Assembly: GCA_900239685.1 (NCBI GenBank)
Contig: OENT01000888.1
Coordinates: 1-64,000 of the forward strand
DNA: 64,000 bases
Direction: 5' to 3'
DNA from: Rotaria macrura
Lineage: Eukaryota; Rotifera; Eurotatoria; Philodinida; Philodinidae
Part shown: positions 36,246-49,200 of the stretch, piece after piece
Position numbering within the stretch: the stretch's first letter is position 1
Layout: the number at the start of each line of letters is the position of its first letter
Translations under genes and position numbers: made by a program
The notes under the pieces: generated by a model
Database searches by the model: none
The model's input: only the letters and a program-made list of their open reading frames with translations
What the model was told of the DNA's origin: nothing

Positions 36246-36888
36246 GGTGCTATCACAGCCGACATGAAAATTCTATTGGATATCAGTGATCACCCAATAA
36301 TAAGACAGCATCAATCTTGCCAAGATTTGGTGACACCGAGAAGCATAGGTTTTGTTTTCCCATAGATAAATAACTAATGCACTAAACACATATATGTATA
36401 ACTTCAATAAAGTTATACACATTGCACATACGCATGAGCCAATAACAGTCAAATCACTTCATAGACCAAAGCCGTCATACACTTTGAATATGCTAGACGT
36501 ATTAGAACAAAACCTTTCAAATACGAACACATTCCTCTCCAGTATATAACTAATGCCTAAAGAAGAAGGGTATGGATGTTTGTCTGGTTGAGAGTGGTCA
36601 AATATAAATTCATAATGAAACACACATCCCACTCTTTGTGTCATCTCTCGTCTCTTTCTATCTAGTAATAGTAAATACTGTGAATGCGTGCACTATAAGC
36701 GGACGTCGACTTTGATTATATCAGGTGGTCACATAATCTCTTATTTCATCCATACTCGTAATTTCTTGAGCAAAAGCAATGTTCATTCTTGTGATTTATT
36801 CAATGCAAGAACAAGTATATGTTCGAGGAAAGATTTTCATAGATTGTAGAGAGTAGTATTGAACTGGATATATAGTTTCTTTTCTGTT
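36246..36888. other. intergenic, nothing recognised
   Basis: About 640 bp between the palindrome cluster and the 3' end of the VWA gene. No exon or repeat recognised. Confidence 0.4.
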
Positions 36889-38835
36889 TCATTCGAATGA
36901 AAGAGTTACTGATTGCGTAGGTGGACTGCAGGTTCCCCCATCAATACCACCCCAATTCCTATAAATATCGCAGGGTCTTAGAATGTAACCACTTGAGGTA
37001 CAAGTACAAATATTGCCGGTTGTACTTAATTCCATGCCTGTACCACAAGTACCAACACCCCATGAAATATCACCTGATTTAACTGCATAATTAGCTGACG
37101 TTCTTAAAGCTGCAGCGATGGCGTTAACAACTGCCGGGTTGCTAACAACGAGTCCAGCAGGATTTCTCGAGCCACTCAAACGCATTACTCGGTATTTTGA
37201 ACAATTCAAGCTTGCTACGTATACTTTCCACGCTGCACACTGATAATCAGTTGCTGATTGATATGTAAAAGACTGCGAATATGTTGCTGGTGTACATGAT
37301 TCTGTAGCTGTAAAGTAGAAAAACAGTAAAATAGCATTAAATTGTTAACTAGAAGAGCTAAATTCTTACAGACGCAGGTCGTACAAAAATGTCCGTATTC
37401 GGCGATGAACGAATAGCATGCTAATGACATTCCGTAGAATTTCGTTAGGAGCATCGGTTTACGGAATAAAAACGCATAAGTTACGGAAAGTTGACGGAAC
37501 AGTTACCGAGGAGCGCTGAACGTTACATAAACCAGACCGCATAAGAACGTTTTTCTGACCGTTTCGCCAAAAATATCTCCAAAGGATTAATATAATTTTT
37601 CGCACAGCAGAATGAAGAGCGCAAGAGACTCGTGATACTACAGCACCGAAGAGCTAAGTAAGGTGGTTCTTCAGATTACTGCGTAAATCGCGTGTAATCA
37701 CTCGGTTTACGGTCCGTAATCGTTTTGTGCTGTCCTTATACACATTCTGTGTGATATTTGGTTTTGTTGTGCAGGAATGTGTAATTTCCTGATACCTGAC
37801 TGTTTGAGGTTGACTATTCACAATGAAACTAATATATAGACGCTTTATTTGTTCTCGTACGTAAAAATAATACTTCAAACGGCTAACTTGACCGCATTGC
37901 TCTGAAGTGTAAGACCGAGTTTCCTCAGAGTTATCACTTGTTGGCATTGGATCAAATTTAGAAGCATAAACCTTTATTTGAGAGCCATCGTTGCAGCACG
38001 CATGAGTTTCAAAACCGAGTATGACGATGTGATCTCTCGGATGAGTTACGACATACTGAATAGTATTATACAAATCCAGGTTGTTGTTGTCATAGTATTT
38101 AGCAGGAGGTGAATCATTATAGTGAAGGGCCGGTGGAACCGATGAAACTATTGAAGTTATTTGTTGTAGACTCGTAATCAATGATGAGAAACTATGAAGA
38201 GAAATTGTGTATGTAAACGGTTCTGATGCAATTAAGGACAAAGCTGTGCGATTGACGTGAGTACCAATACCAACCGCGATCACTGTCATTCTTAAAAACA
38301 AACCAAATTGTTCAGTTTCTGTTCCTTTAGCCTCTGGATTTTTAGCACTAGTCAGCAAAACAGTTACGCGAGGAATGAAAAAGCTACGACATGATCTGAT
38401 ACAGATTCGCTCAACTTCAGTAAAAGCAGCGTGAAGTGTTGAAGGGTTTTGTGTGCTACTGGGACGAAATTGTTTTTGTTCTATTTTCGTCTTGATGCGT
38501 TGAATTGATTCCGATTCATTCGCCGGTATGTGAACAACATCCACTGTATTTGTAGAGCCGTAGAAGAGAATGCCCACTCGAATAGAACCTGATGCTAATT
38601 CTTGAATCATGTCACGTAGTGCAGTTTTCAATTGCCCGAATTGAACTACATCAAGATTCGTGCTAGATGTATCAACGACAAAGAAAACATCGAGGGATGC
38701 ATTCGTTTGAGCATTTGTGTAAGTGCGGGATGACAATTTTCTATTGAGACCAGTGCCACTTGTGCCTTGCAGAAGTACCACAATAATTAAAACAAGAAGC
38801 CACAGCATGAAAGCATTGAGATGAAAACGGCGCAT
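36889..38835 (-). CDS. secreted VWA protein with Cys-rich C-terminal domain
   Basis: Exon 1 starts with ATG at 38835: basic residues plus a hydrophobic signal segment (1-27), then a von Willebrand factor A domain (about 48-235). The MIDAS is DTSST (D55, S57, T59) and GILFYGS is the typical central strand. The usual distal metal ligand is not evident (TSAK instead of a TDG-like loop). A predicted last exon, 37307-36889, begins after CTTTACAG and encodes a domain with CAAWKVY, RLSGSRNP, SWGVGTCGTG, RPCDIYRNWGG, a pattern I associate with rotifer extracellular proteins. The joining donor is uncertain: phase fits a donor in the final codons of exon 1 (CGCA/GTAATC near 37670). Otherwise exon 1 ends at TAG at 37654 and the 3' exon belongs to a second gene. 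The tail of exon 1 and the 37.38-37.70 kb intron are rich in CGTAA/TTACG, as in the MITEs here. Likely role: extracellular adhesion or matrix binding. Confidence 0.65.
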
Positions 38836-38998
38836 GTTACGTTGTTCAGCTAGATAATGTTTCTATACATAGAACCCACAATGTTGGAATGAAAGAATTT
38901 CATGGCAAATCCTATCTCTTGCAAGAATAAAAATATGTTGAAAGACTAGAAATGTTGTTTAAGGTCTCAACTCCATCACTACACATTTCTCACGGAAG

Positions 38999-39166
38999 AT
39001 GATTAGTTTAGATAACATTTTCAGAAATGCTTATGGTGATACTGTCATCGCGATGTCACAGTTGAGCGAAGCTCAAGCTAATTTATTGTTCATTATGGGA
39101 TTTCAAGAGAATTGTTATAATTTCGCCACTGAAGCAGATATAGGATGCGAGGTACTTTCAAATTAA
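38999..39166 (+). CDS. possible small exon, unrecognised
   Basis: ATG at 38999 opens 55 codons (MISLDNIFRNAYGDTVIAMS, ending NFATEADIGCE) with coding-like composition. The frame meets a possible donor (GCGAG/GTACTT at 39151) before its TAA at 39164. It lies 163 bp upstream of, and divergent from, the VWA gene, so a shared promoter region is conceivable. Family unknown; a chance frame cannot be excluded. Confidence 0.3.
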   Translation: MISLDNIFRNAYGDTVIAMSQLSEAQANLLFIMGFQENCYNFATEADIGCEVLSN

Positions 39167-40633
39167 AAGCAGTATCTCTGAATAGTTTTGCATTAAGCAT
39201 AGTTTGAAATTCGTTTCTTTTCATAATTTCTGATCATCTTCTCCACATATCTGTTCAATTTTGACCTTTTTTTGAAAAATCGTATGTATTCTGAAAAAGG
39301 AAAGTTCGTTGCATCTTCCCATGAAAAAATGTCATAATGATTACTTTTAGAAAATATCGGTTTCATGAGGGGAGGTTTGACGCTTGAGGGTTAATTGAAC
39401 TATTAACATTGCTTCAACGAAAATCCTCTATCCTCAGTCAAATGATTTGAAACGTAAGATAATGAAAAGTAATATTTGAGTGTACCAAGAACCGATGAAA
39501 CATTTCAATTTCATTTACAATAGAATGAGTTAAAATGCTAATTTATATAAGTTTATTCATTTATTATAGATTGGAGCGACTAGCTTATGAAAAATAACTT
39601 TTCTATGACTTCTAGTTAGATAATGCGATAATGTTTAAAATAGTTCAATATTAAATCCTCACACTATTTTTGCGAATAGAATCTTATGAATATGGTTGCA
39701 TGAAATTTTAGCATAAAGCATTGATAAAAACTCGACCAAAGAGAGAATCTCTTAAAGAACCTTCATAATTAGAACAGAAATAGGATGTAGCATGTGACTG
39801 CTCATATTTGCATCAATTGGTTATTTTTCTGAGAACTTAATATAAAGCCAATGTATTTTCTTATGAATTATATCTAATGACAGTAATATCTTAGCAGTTC
39901 AATTCATTAACTCTTAATAGTGTCAAGCAACGAGAACTTAACATTATATCAACCTCTCATATTGGAATAGGTCCACATAACTACGAGCTATCACACATCC
40001 AGAAATGATATGTTTGAAGAATAGACGTCTTTCCAAAAGAGGTAAATGGCTGATGTCCATTAAGTAGCTTAGTAGGAAGTTATCACAAATCTACTCTCTA
40101 AAAAGCAGCTATTCCCTGAAGCAAGCGAACAAAGATTTCCAAGGGTAAGAAACGGATTACGAACTGTCGATAAGACCATTTTCCGATAGCTTCCGAGAAT
40201 AAGCTTTTTAGAGAGTAGTATAGATTATCTTCTATGCTAGTAGAGAGAAGATTTATCTGAATTTCACGAGTTCTGAGTTCCAGGAGCTACCGTGTCGGTG
40301 TATAATAAGAGAGAACTACACGCACTTACCCCGGTGTTTAAATCCTAAGAAAGTGCACATTTAAGCAAAAAAGAAACACACGTCGCAGCTTTTGAAGTCC
40401 TAAGACGAAACTATTGGTTTGTAGAAAAACAGAGTAACACATGCGTATTTGATAGAATAGAAAGAGGAAGTAGTTTCGTGATTTATTTGACACAGTACTT
40501 AAAGAATCGATTGACTGAAATTTTAAATGGTTTTTCAAGCTAAATGAGCAATCCAGGATATTACCAACTATTTTGCATAACAAATCGTCCAAATACTTAC
40601 ATTTTCTTCGTTTTGGAGTACGAGTGCACTGTA
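39167..40633. other. intergenic, nothing recognised
   Basis: AT-rich, short frames only. A short repeated motif (CTCTAAAAAGC...TTTTTAGAGAGTA, about 40096-40218) forms a weak inverted pair. Confidence 0.35.
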
Positions 40634-40857
40634 TAAAAAAAGGGCACATTAATATACCCTTTAAGGGTTTATGAAAATGCAACGTATAATAAACCCTTTT
40701 TCCGTTTATGAAATTTTTCATAAACCCTTCGAGGGTTTATCATCGTGTTTAAAATACCCTAAAGGGTTTATGAAAAATTTCATAAACGGAAAAAGGGTTT
40801 ATTATACGTTGCATTTTCATAAACCCTTAAAGGGTATATTAATGTGCCCTTTTTTTT
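40634..40857. mobile_element. 224-bp near-perfect hairpin element
   Basis: Arms of about 100 bp: TAAAAAAAGGGCACATTAAT at the left and its complement at the right, carrying CCCTTTAAGGGTTTATGAAAA and a second inverted set around TTTCATAAACGGAAAAAGGG. The loop is about 25 bp. It is built of repeated AAACCCTT/AAGGGTTT units. The open frames across it are by-products of the palindrome. Confidence 0.9.
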
Positions 40858-41504
40858 CACAGTGTGTGACTTGTCTAAGTAGGGGTAAACGGTGGTGAAG
40901 TTATGGATGGTGTAGGTGTGGGTTTTAATGCGAGTGTGGGTTCACGCGCGAACTCGACTGTCTGTTAAATGACGAATTTCTGATGTTCCCTTAATCTTAA
41001 ACCCATACCCTCTCTTACAAAGCACCCAAGCAGCCAATAAAAAGCCACTGAGGAGTGCGGTGAGCCCTCGAAACTTGAATTCAAGATTTTTTCTCGTTCT
41101 GTTTCATATTCGAGCGCATCGAGTCCATCGAAAATAGAGTCCTCGCAATCATCCTCATATCGCAGATTGATCTTCGAGTGCTTGGATCAACTTCGACCAC
41201 TCGAACGCCATCAAATTACCGATTAGTTGAAGTGGCAAAGCCTAACAAAGAGCTCTTCCCGGTAGTTTGATGCGATATCTCAGTGATAAAATAATTCGAC
41301 ATAAAGGAATACTTAAATTCTGAAGCTAAGAATTGCGTAAAATTAATCATAGTTTAATCCTTTTTAAAGAATTTTCCATTCAAATTTTAATCAATACAAG
41401 TGTGTGTTGTATTTTCTTACAAAGTTCGTATGAAGCGCAACGAAAATTAATATTGTTGGGATCATGTTCTGCACCAACAATAGTGGTGGCACTTTATCTT
41501 TGCT

Positions 41505-41690
41505 TTAACAAGTAAAGTCAAGGAAATTAATTTAACTTTATCAGTAAAGTAATGCATCTCAACTTTAATTTATCAGTAAGGTAAAGTGAATTGCTTTGCT
41601 TTATCGGTTAAGTAAAGTTAAAATACTTTACTCTTCTGGGTGAAGTAAAGTTGGGTTACTTTACTTTTCAAAATAAAATAAAGATAAAGT
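41505..41690. repeat. AAGTAAAGT-rich degenerate tandem tract
   Basis: The motif AAGTAAAGT, with ACTTTACT on the same strand, recurs about a dozen times at irregular 15-25-bp spacing with AATTAA/GGTTA variants between. It is a low-complexity tract with self-complementarity, probably a decayed satellite or foldback. Confidence 0.6.
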
Positions 41691-41810
41691 ACCAATCCTA
41701 ATCAACAGCAGTAACAAAATCCTTGTTACATTTTCAAAAATAAAAAAAGTGCGACAACATTTTATCGTTATTTTATGTATATTGATAAAACGTAGGTTCG
41801 CTTAGCTTGG

Positions 41811-41890
41811 GAATGTCTTGCTTAGTTCATCGGATACGTACGAGATTCGTAATCCTAAGTACATATGTTCGAATCTAGTGCTCTGCAAAA
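41811..41890 (+). other. tRNA-like sequence (possible SINE head)
   Basis: CTTAGTTCATCGG resembles an A box, GATTCGTAATC resembles an anticodon loop region, and GTTCGAATC is a B-box/T-loop match at the expected downstream distance. Stems are imperfect and no acceptor stem is visible, so it is a tRNA-derived remnant rather than a working tRNA. Confidence 0.3.
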
Positions 41891-43517
41891 ACATTCGATA
41901 GGTATCGAGGGCTCGGATTAACAATATCTGATTGGTTCTGAGTGCTAGAAAATAAGTGGTTTCAAATGGCAGAAAACAATTTTTTTAATTTAATAGTATC
42001 GACGGGACAGAATTTCGACCTCTCGGAGCAGTGCCATATATGGAACACTAGTGAACCTGCGACTCTTTTATATCCATAGTCATCGAAAATTCTCTTCCAT
42101 AGGCACCGGAGCTGATCTTTCGAGTTGTCGGAATGGCATACTGTTAGCTGTAAAATCATTACATAAGCAGCTCATCGCCGAGTGCTCGACCTAACGGAAA
42201 CTGGCATTGCGAGGACTCGATCTGGAGCTCCAATACCTATCGACTGACTTGAATCGACGCCTCGGAATGCCCATTGGATGGCAGGTTGGGAGTAACATTG
42301 CTTGTCCTTTCGTTGCATACATATAGAAGCTAGCAGGAGTACTTATATGGACGGGTGATTGTGCAGTGTGTGTATATGAATCATTCAACTTAAGCAACGA
42401 CCAAATTTTGCAGAACCTCGCACAATTAATGTCAACAGTCTGGCTAATATTTTCACAGTAAAGAGACCTAACACAGATAGGAATAAACTCAAAATTTCAG
42501 CTCAAATACATTAGTATTTATTTATGTATAGACATTGCAAGTGTGAGAGGGTATAGGCTATAGTTAGAGTACTATCCAGTACATTTCCATTTTCTAAACA
42601 ATGCGACGAGTTATAAAAGAAATTTTTTCGCCAATGGTGCCATCAGTGTTGAACTCTCTTGTCATGCTATTGAAAGTTCCTTGTCATGAGAGATTTTTGG
42701 AACGGTGGTATATTTCATCTCGAGAAACACCGACCTCATTTATGACCCATATGGTAAAAATCGTGAAAGTTTCGATGATTAATCACGATTTTCTTAAAAA
42801 CCAATAATTAATCCGGATAGATCGGCGATCTTTTTGAATGATGCCAATACATTGCGATTCATCGCTGACTTTTTGCATACACGAAATTCATCGTTATAAA
42901 TCACCCATTATTTTCGCATGGATGATTCATTCGAGTTATTTCATTTCACCAAAAGCGTCAAAGTGATGAGAATTGGTCGAAATAATTGAAAGCATCAGCG
43001 GTTAACCGTGATTAATCAGGGATTTCATTAGCATTCCCATAAATTTAGAAAATCGATGATAAATTAGATAATCGCAATGGAACCAGCTGCTTTTCATATA
43101 TTTTTACTTATATTCAGTTATATGAACGTTTAATGTAAACAAAGTAAGTAGATGGTTCTTTTTCAATGGAAAAAAGCATACACATGAATGCGTATTTTTA
43201 GTTAAAAACAGCATGTTTATATTTAAATTAGAAGATGTGTATATGTGTTTAAAAAAGAATGTTTACTTTTTTTTATAAACACCTCTAAGTTAATGATTAA
43301 AATTAGGTGTACATGTGTCTTTCAGTATTAAAATAATTTTCAAATATAAGTGTTATCATTAAATGTGAATGTTATTTTTATCGAATATTATAAAGACTAA
43401 ATTAAATGCGTAGTCTTCGTAACATTCATGTTAAATGTAACTCGAAACGAATGTTCATCAGACATGTTTTCGTTTTATTTGATTAGTGTTTCCACTATAT
43501 TTGGAATATGTCAATTT

Positions 43518-43580
43518 AATTTAATAGATAGGATGTCCACCGGTCATCAAGAACCTCAGGTTCGAATCTGAGGAAAAGGA
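43518..43580 (+). other. tRNA-Asp-like remnant (possible SINE head)
   Basis: CCTCAGGTTCGAATCTGAGG forms a perfect five-pair T arm. Upstream, ACCGGTCATC could be an anticodon region with GTC, and TTTAATAGATAGG resembles an A box. The acceptor stem is not visible. A third GTTCGAATC occurs at about 49483, so tRNA-derived pieces recur here. Confidence 0.3.
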
Positions 43581-45740
43581 AGGTATTACAACTATATATT
43601 AGTAAGAAAACGACCACACGAATAGTGAACAAGACATCGACCCTAAAAAACTACGAATGTGAAACGCACGAAGGTGACGTCTAAACTCGTGCTGTCAGTT
43701 CTTCAAAGAAATAGAACAAAGAAAACCTGTCCACAAGGAGGTAGAAATAAATCCCAGCTCTGTATCAGAATAGTCTTCAGCCTGGCAGAAAAAGATGTTT
43801 TCTACTTTGGTGGAACGAACTTTATGACTCTTCGTGATACTCAAGATCCAAGCGGTACATTAAGGTTCGATTATTGTCAGCCTGTTGAAAAATCGCGATT
43901 TTTCGTGGAAATCGAAAGAATCAGTATTTGAAGTGACTTGATTGCGATAAACTCTCACGATTAATCGTTCTAGTAGATCGCGAGAAAATCGGCGATTTTT
44001 TGGCAATTTCAGATGACTCGAGAAGGTGAAGTTAGTCAGATGATCGCAGCAGAAAATTTTGAAAGTGCTCTCATCTGAAAGAACACATCAACATACATGA
44101 AATCACGTTTTCAAAGCGTCGGGATATTGAATTTTGGTAGCAAAAACCTGTCGAACTAGACTGAAAGTATTGGAAATTTCAACTCATTCTGACTATGAGA
44201 AAATAGATTTCGTTATAAAATGTTAGGTTGCTCTACTTAAAAGAAAGTCCACATTGTGAAACCTCTCTCTTTAAAAATTGAGCTCGTTTAGACTTAGACG
44301 TGAAAAATGATGAAGGATCCATTTTTTTATTCATAATTGACGGATATTCAGTGTACTATATTAGTCCAGCATACTTTTAGTAATATATTTCCTGTTGAAA
44401 AACGTTTTTCGAATGTTTACTACGTGCATTGCTTAGTTCCTAATGTGCTTTTGAAAACTGTTAAAATATTTTTGAATATTAATTCATTTTTAAAAGTATC
44501 ACCTTTTTTCGAATTACTTCTTCTATTTTGCTATCATAACCTTGCGGGACATCAAAAACATTGATGTGAGATATTCCATCTGAAACTTTGCATAGATTAA
44601 AATCACAAAAGCCCAAACGAGTCCAAATTTTGAATTTAGAGATTTATCAATATGGGCTTTCATTTGAAATAGAGCAACCTAGCGTTTGATAAAGAAATAT
44701 ATTTCCTCGTAGCTTGAATGAGTTCAAATTTTCAGTACTTTTGGTCTTGTTCGAAAGTATTTTGTCACCAAAGCTCAATATTATAAAGCTTTGAGAACGC
44801 CATTCGATGCATTTTGTTGTGCTTTTTCAAGTGAGACTACTTTCGAAGCATTCTAGCACGCTGATCCGACCAACTTACCTTATCACCAAGAATAGTGTTT
44901 CTGGAGATGGATTATATCATTGGTCCCGAAATCTCCAATGATAAGGAACTTTCAATACTATGACAAAATACTCCAACATCATGACTTAGCTGGCAAAACA
45001 TCTCTTCTATATCTCTCCTCGTTGTTTAGAAAATGGAAATGTACTGAAAACTGTTGCTCTGAAAAGTACTCAAAATATAGCCTACCACCCCTCCCCCTCA
45101 CACACCACAAACTTGTAACGCCAATATCTCCAGAAGAACTAATGCATTTGACCTGAGATTTTGAGTTTATTCCTACTGGTACTAGGCCTATCTACTGTGA
45201 AAATTTCAGTCAGATCGGCAGCATTCATGGCGTAACGGTGGTCGTGAGTTACATTGAATGACTCATTTGTGAATGCCTTGGTGTGTTGATCTTTTTATGC
45301 CTGACAACCTTACCAACACAAACAAACTGAAACAATCTCCTATATACTGGCGTTACTGAGATTATTGGGTCTGTAATCAGAATGGCATAGAAAATGTCGA
45401 AAAGTTCGAAGATGGCCGATATAAAGAGTTCACTATAAAATGCTATCATATTGGTCGTTACTGCGTTACTGTACGATATCCTTAGTAATTGTTCATTGTG
45501 TAAAACGACTATTACAGTAGATGAAATGATAATGCATTGTCGACATTCAAAAATGAATCATCTTAAGAATTTATGTTTTAATAAGTATATACACGTATAT
45601 ATATATACCAGTAGATTTCTCTCATAGATTTGATAGTATTCATTAAATGTTGATCACTAACGATGATCGATATTTTCTTGCGTCGAATAAAGACAAGCCT
45701 CTATTAGTATGAAATAGTCTTTTCTTTAAAAAAACAAAGA

Positions 45741-46085
45741 GACTAAAACGGAAAAGTATTGCGTTTGTCGAGCAGTTGCATGTGGTGTCTGCGTGCACAC
45801 GAGTTTGCAAGATATTATAGTGAAGGTCACCGGCAGTTACAATCATTTGCCACATGTAGAAAATATGGCATTAAAAGACTTTCGTACGAGAGTAAAACAA
45901 AGTGTTGTGGCAGAAACAACTCCAATAACAAATATTTATGAAGAACAAGTTATATCATCGGAAATGTCAGCCCAAACAGGGTCGCTCAACAAGTGCAATA
46001 CAGCAACGAATTAATACTTTGAACAAATGCTATGAAAATAATGAAATTGACCTTAATGAATTATTAAATACTCTCGAAAAAAAAT
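45741..46085 (+). pseudogene. FLYWCH zinc-finger / MULE transposase remnant
   Basis: The translation begins TEKYCVCRAVACGVCVHT, with zinc ligands C..C, followed by GSYNHLPH supplying the histidines. It continues with a typical FLYWCH-MULE spacer, KDFRTRVKQSVVAETTPI then NIYEEQV. There is no start codon or upstream finger half, and the frame is lost near 45985. A second, shifted frame (SAIQQRINTLNKCYENNE) continues to a TAA at 46085, just before a hairpin element. FLYWCH fingers sit at the N-terminus of MULE transposases and in host genes derived from them; only the finger and linker remain. Confidence 0.6.
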
Positions 46086-46093
46086 AAGTTTTT

Positions 46094-46260
46094 CAGAACC
46101 TTTTACGGTGCAGCGTTTTACTCAATTGCAGAACCTCCTAAAGATGGTTCTGTACAAGAAAAAAGGTGTTTCAGAAGGTGCATTAGCCCTTTTCTTTCTT
46201 GAAGAAACATTTTTAGGGGGTTCTGCAATTGAGTAAAACCCAGAACCGTGAAAGTTTCTG
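46094..46260. mobile_element. 167-bp inverted-repeat element
   Basis: Arms of about 44 bp: CAGAACCTTTTACGGTGCAG...TTTTACTCAATTGCAGAACC at the left, complement at the right with several mismatches outside a perfect 21-bp core (GTTTTACTCAATTGCAGAACC). A related end (TTGCAGAACCTTTTAGGG ... GGTTCTGCAAAAATTC) occurs at 55190-55255. Confidence 0.8.
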
Positions 46261-46270
46261 CAAAAATCGT

Positions 46271-49200
46271 TGTTTTTAGAGAGTGGTTTGCCGCTAACTG
46301 CAGCAAAACAGAACAAATAAACTTAAACAGTTCACATAGATCGTTATTTAGACCAAAATTTTTCAAAACTTTCTTCATACTCTCTACCATTTCACCTAGG
46401 TCTGATTGCAAAACATGTTCCATCTTCAAAGCATCATTAAATCTATTTACTTTTGAATAATCCAGCTATCTTTTTTTGAAATTTTCGACATTGTTTTTGA
46501 CCAAACTATCATTCGATCTTTTCTGTTTTGACACTTTTTTTTGGACGATTTTACCGTCGACAGTTTTTTTAATCTTTTCTATACTTACCTGTAATCACAC
46601 TACTAGATTTCAGAACAGTCAATCTGTCAATGAATGCTAGAGGGTAAAATCATTCAACCTCAAAAAATCTTAAGTTCTCTCCAGCAAAAAAACCAATGCT
46701 TTCCTAAGAATCCATTACCTGGCTACAAAACTATAGCTGGAAATTCCCAGGGATGTAATTAAGTTTTTTTGAAATTTCTGACTCTGATCACCTTAGATCA
46801 AACTTTATGAAAACGTGTTTATTTATACTTGGGCACGTGAATATACACGTGACTGCAAACAAACACGTTTTGTTTCATATGATTCTCCCTTCCGTCGAGA
46901 GACGAATATTTGCTTCAAGTCGTTTCTTCATACAGAACAAAGGATGCATATGGCGCTCAAATTAAACTTAGGAAACTCTTTCATGCTATCGAAAGCAATA
47001 TAATAGTATAAGTAAGCATGAACAACGTCTAATCCATTGACTTTAGGCACAGAAAAACATTCCCGATACGAAGAATACATAAACTCATAATGCAACTGTT
47101 GCCTAATTTCTTAATCATCCGTATGTGTGATTTCATTTTCGATGTTGTACAGAGATCCGTTTTTGTAATTTACACTTTAGAAATTCTTTACTTTTGCGAT
47201 TGAAGTTCGGTGTGATAGCTGAAACACTACGTATACAGAGATAAAAAACACAACATTTGACTAGAACTGCAAAAAATCCATAGTCTTGATGTTCGATGTG
47301 CAAGAATTTGGGTGCTCCATGCTTGAAATCTAATGAGGTTTTATAAGATGAAATCAAGGAATGGAGAAACGAGCGCCAAGCTTGTAAAATGGATTCAAAA
47401 CGCTTTAGATTTTAGGGTTGAGATTCACTTTAAAATTAGCACGACTACAAAATTGTAATTATATTAAATTAAACGCCAAATCTAGTAACAAAATCAAAAT
47501 GTAAGTCCTGAAGCCTGATCTAAATTCTGAAAGCCTACAGATAAAATCAATCCCGAATAAAAAATCCATTTTAAAATTTCTTGCTCGTCTAGGTTTGACA
47601 TTATACAAGATTGATTGAAAATGGAACCAATAATATTCTAGTAACGGGTAGTATGTACGGATGAAAGTAATCATTCCATGGTCGTTGATCAGCGACAACC
47701 ATTAGTATGACGGATATTATTTGAGCAGAATTTTTACTAGGCAGTCTTTAATCCACTATTGGGTCCTCTATATATTTTACAACTGCACACGAATCACACC
47801 TAAAAGTATTAATAGCGATTGGCAGGCTTGTTACTATAGGTTCTTTATTTTTTTCACTGACTTATCTGCGATAATTCGTGCACGATCTAATAGACCACAA
47901 CTTTTATTGTTTGCATTGTAAAAAATACGAAACTTTCAAATCGTGTTGCGTGTCGGCACTCACAATCTTTTGTGCTTGGACTATCGAAAGCAGTTTAAGT
48001 TGGAGTTTAGGCTTCAAAATCATTGTGTGGATCGATTGTTTATCTAGTTAAATAAATCACGTTCATACGAGCATTTAATGACTTATTGTAACACAAATAT
48101 GTCGGACGAAATTGATGATTGATATTGCTTAGTTGATGTTATTAAAGATATGCCGGTTTTGTTTATTCCTGTTTTTAGAGACCATGATGACGTCTGCGCA
48201 CTTTCTTGTTACGATACTGTTCCTGCCTAGCCTTATTACGAACGAAAATATCGAGAACAAACCATTGGTACGTTTCTTGCTTTTCATGACTGCTGTTTTT
48301 TACAATTACAGGTTTCACATTCTCCATTGCGTTCATTAAAGTAGTCATTGCAACACACTAATATTACTTGAGAGTGTGGATGTGGAAATTCTCTTACCCT
48401 ACACTCATTCTCGGCACACACAGTCTATAGTATCATGGAACACCTCATCATCTGCAGTGCGGTGAATCATAAATCTTTCTGCCAAATATGAAGTGCTGCC
48501 TCACTCAATTTGTATTAGATTCTTCACTTTTTACTTTTTGCTTCTGTTATTTTTTTTCTTCACGAAGCGTGCTAGCAGAACAGAGAGAAAATCTCCATGC
48601 TTTCTTTTTGTATCATGTTTTCAGTTCACTCATCGAAGCGTAGAGAATAGGCCGCCGCTTTGAATCGCCTACTTCTTATACCAAAAACAGCATTTATGCA
48701 ACACACGAAACAAATATACGGTATTTTTCTCTCTGATTTATTCCATCGATAGAAAGAATGATCTTTCTCGTACAGATGAACAATCTGCTGTTAAGCAATT
48801 AAATCAGTCTCGTCTCAAATTTAGGTGTCTTATTTCTTCAACAGTCGATATTAATACAAGAAGTTAATGACCATTCAAACTATAGAGCTAGATTTCATTT
48901 TGGCTATATGTCCCTGACTCAAAACTCGCTATCATCGATCTTCTGCAGTGTCATTCAATGGTATGTTTTTATGAAAAGCAACTTTTCTTTCTTCAATTCT
49001 TTCTATTTGATTGATAACATAGAACCATGTGTATAACTAGGACGGAAAGCATTGTTTTTTCTCATTTTCTGCCATATGCATAACCCACTTACTATTACAA
49101 TGTGAATGTATTCATGACAAAACAACCCATCGTTCTATAAAGAAAAGCAGTCCATTTTGTATTGTTTATCATTCGATCGGTCGTTTCAAGGTCTCAAAAA

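Larger units (their letters stand above)
40858..45740. other. gene-poor stretch with repeats and tRNA-like remnants
   Basis: No recognisable protein-coding exon. A GC-richer segment at 40980-42420 has no coding signature. Separate entries describe the AAAGTAA-rich tract and tRNA-like pieces. The 90-codon frame at 43659-43931 has no recognisable domain. Confidence 0.35.

Noticed and set aside
40338-40898. Two frames both containing KNFINGKRVYYTLHFHKPLK
   Set aside because: By-product of the near-perfect palindrome at 40634-40857.
40900-40960. GTGTGGG repeats as bdelloid-type telomeric sequence
   Set aside because: Only two scattered matches, no tandem array.
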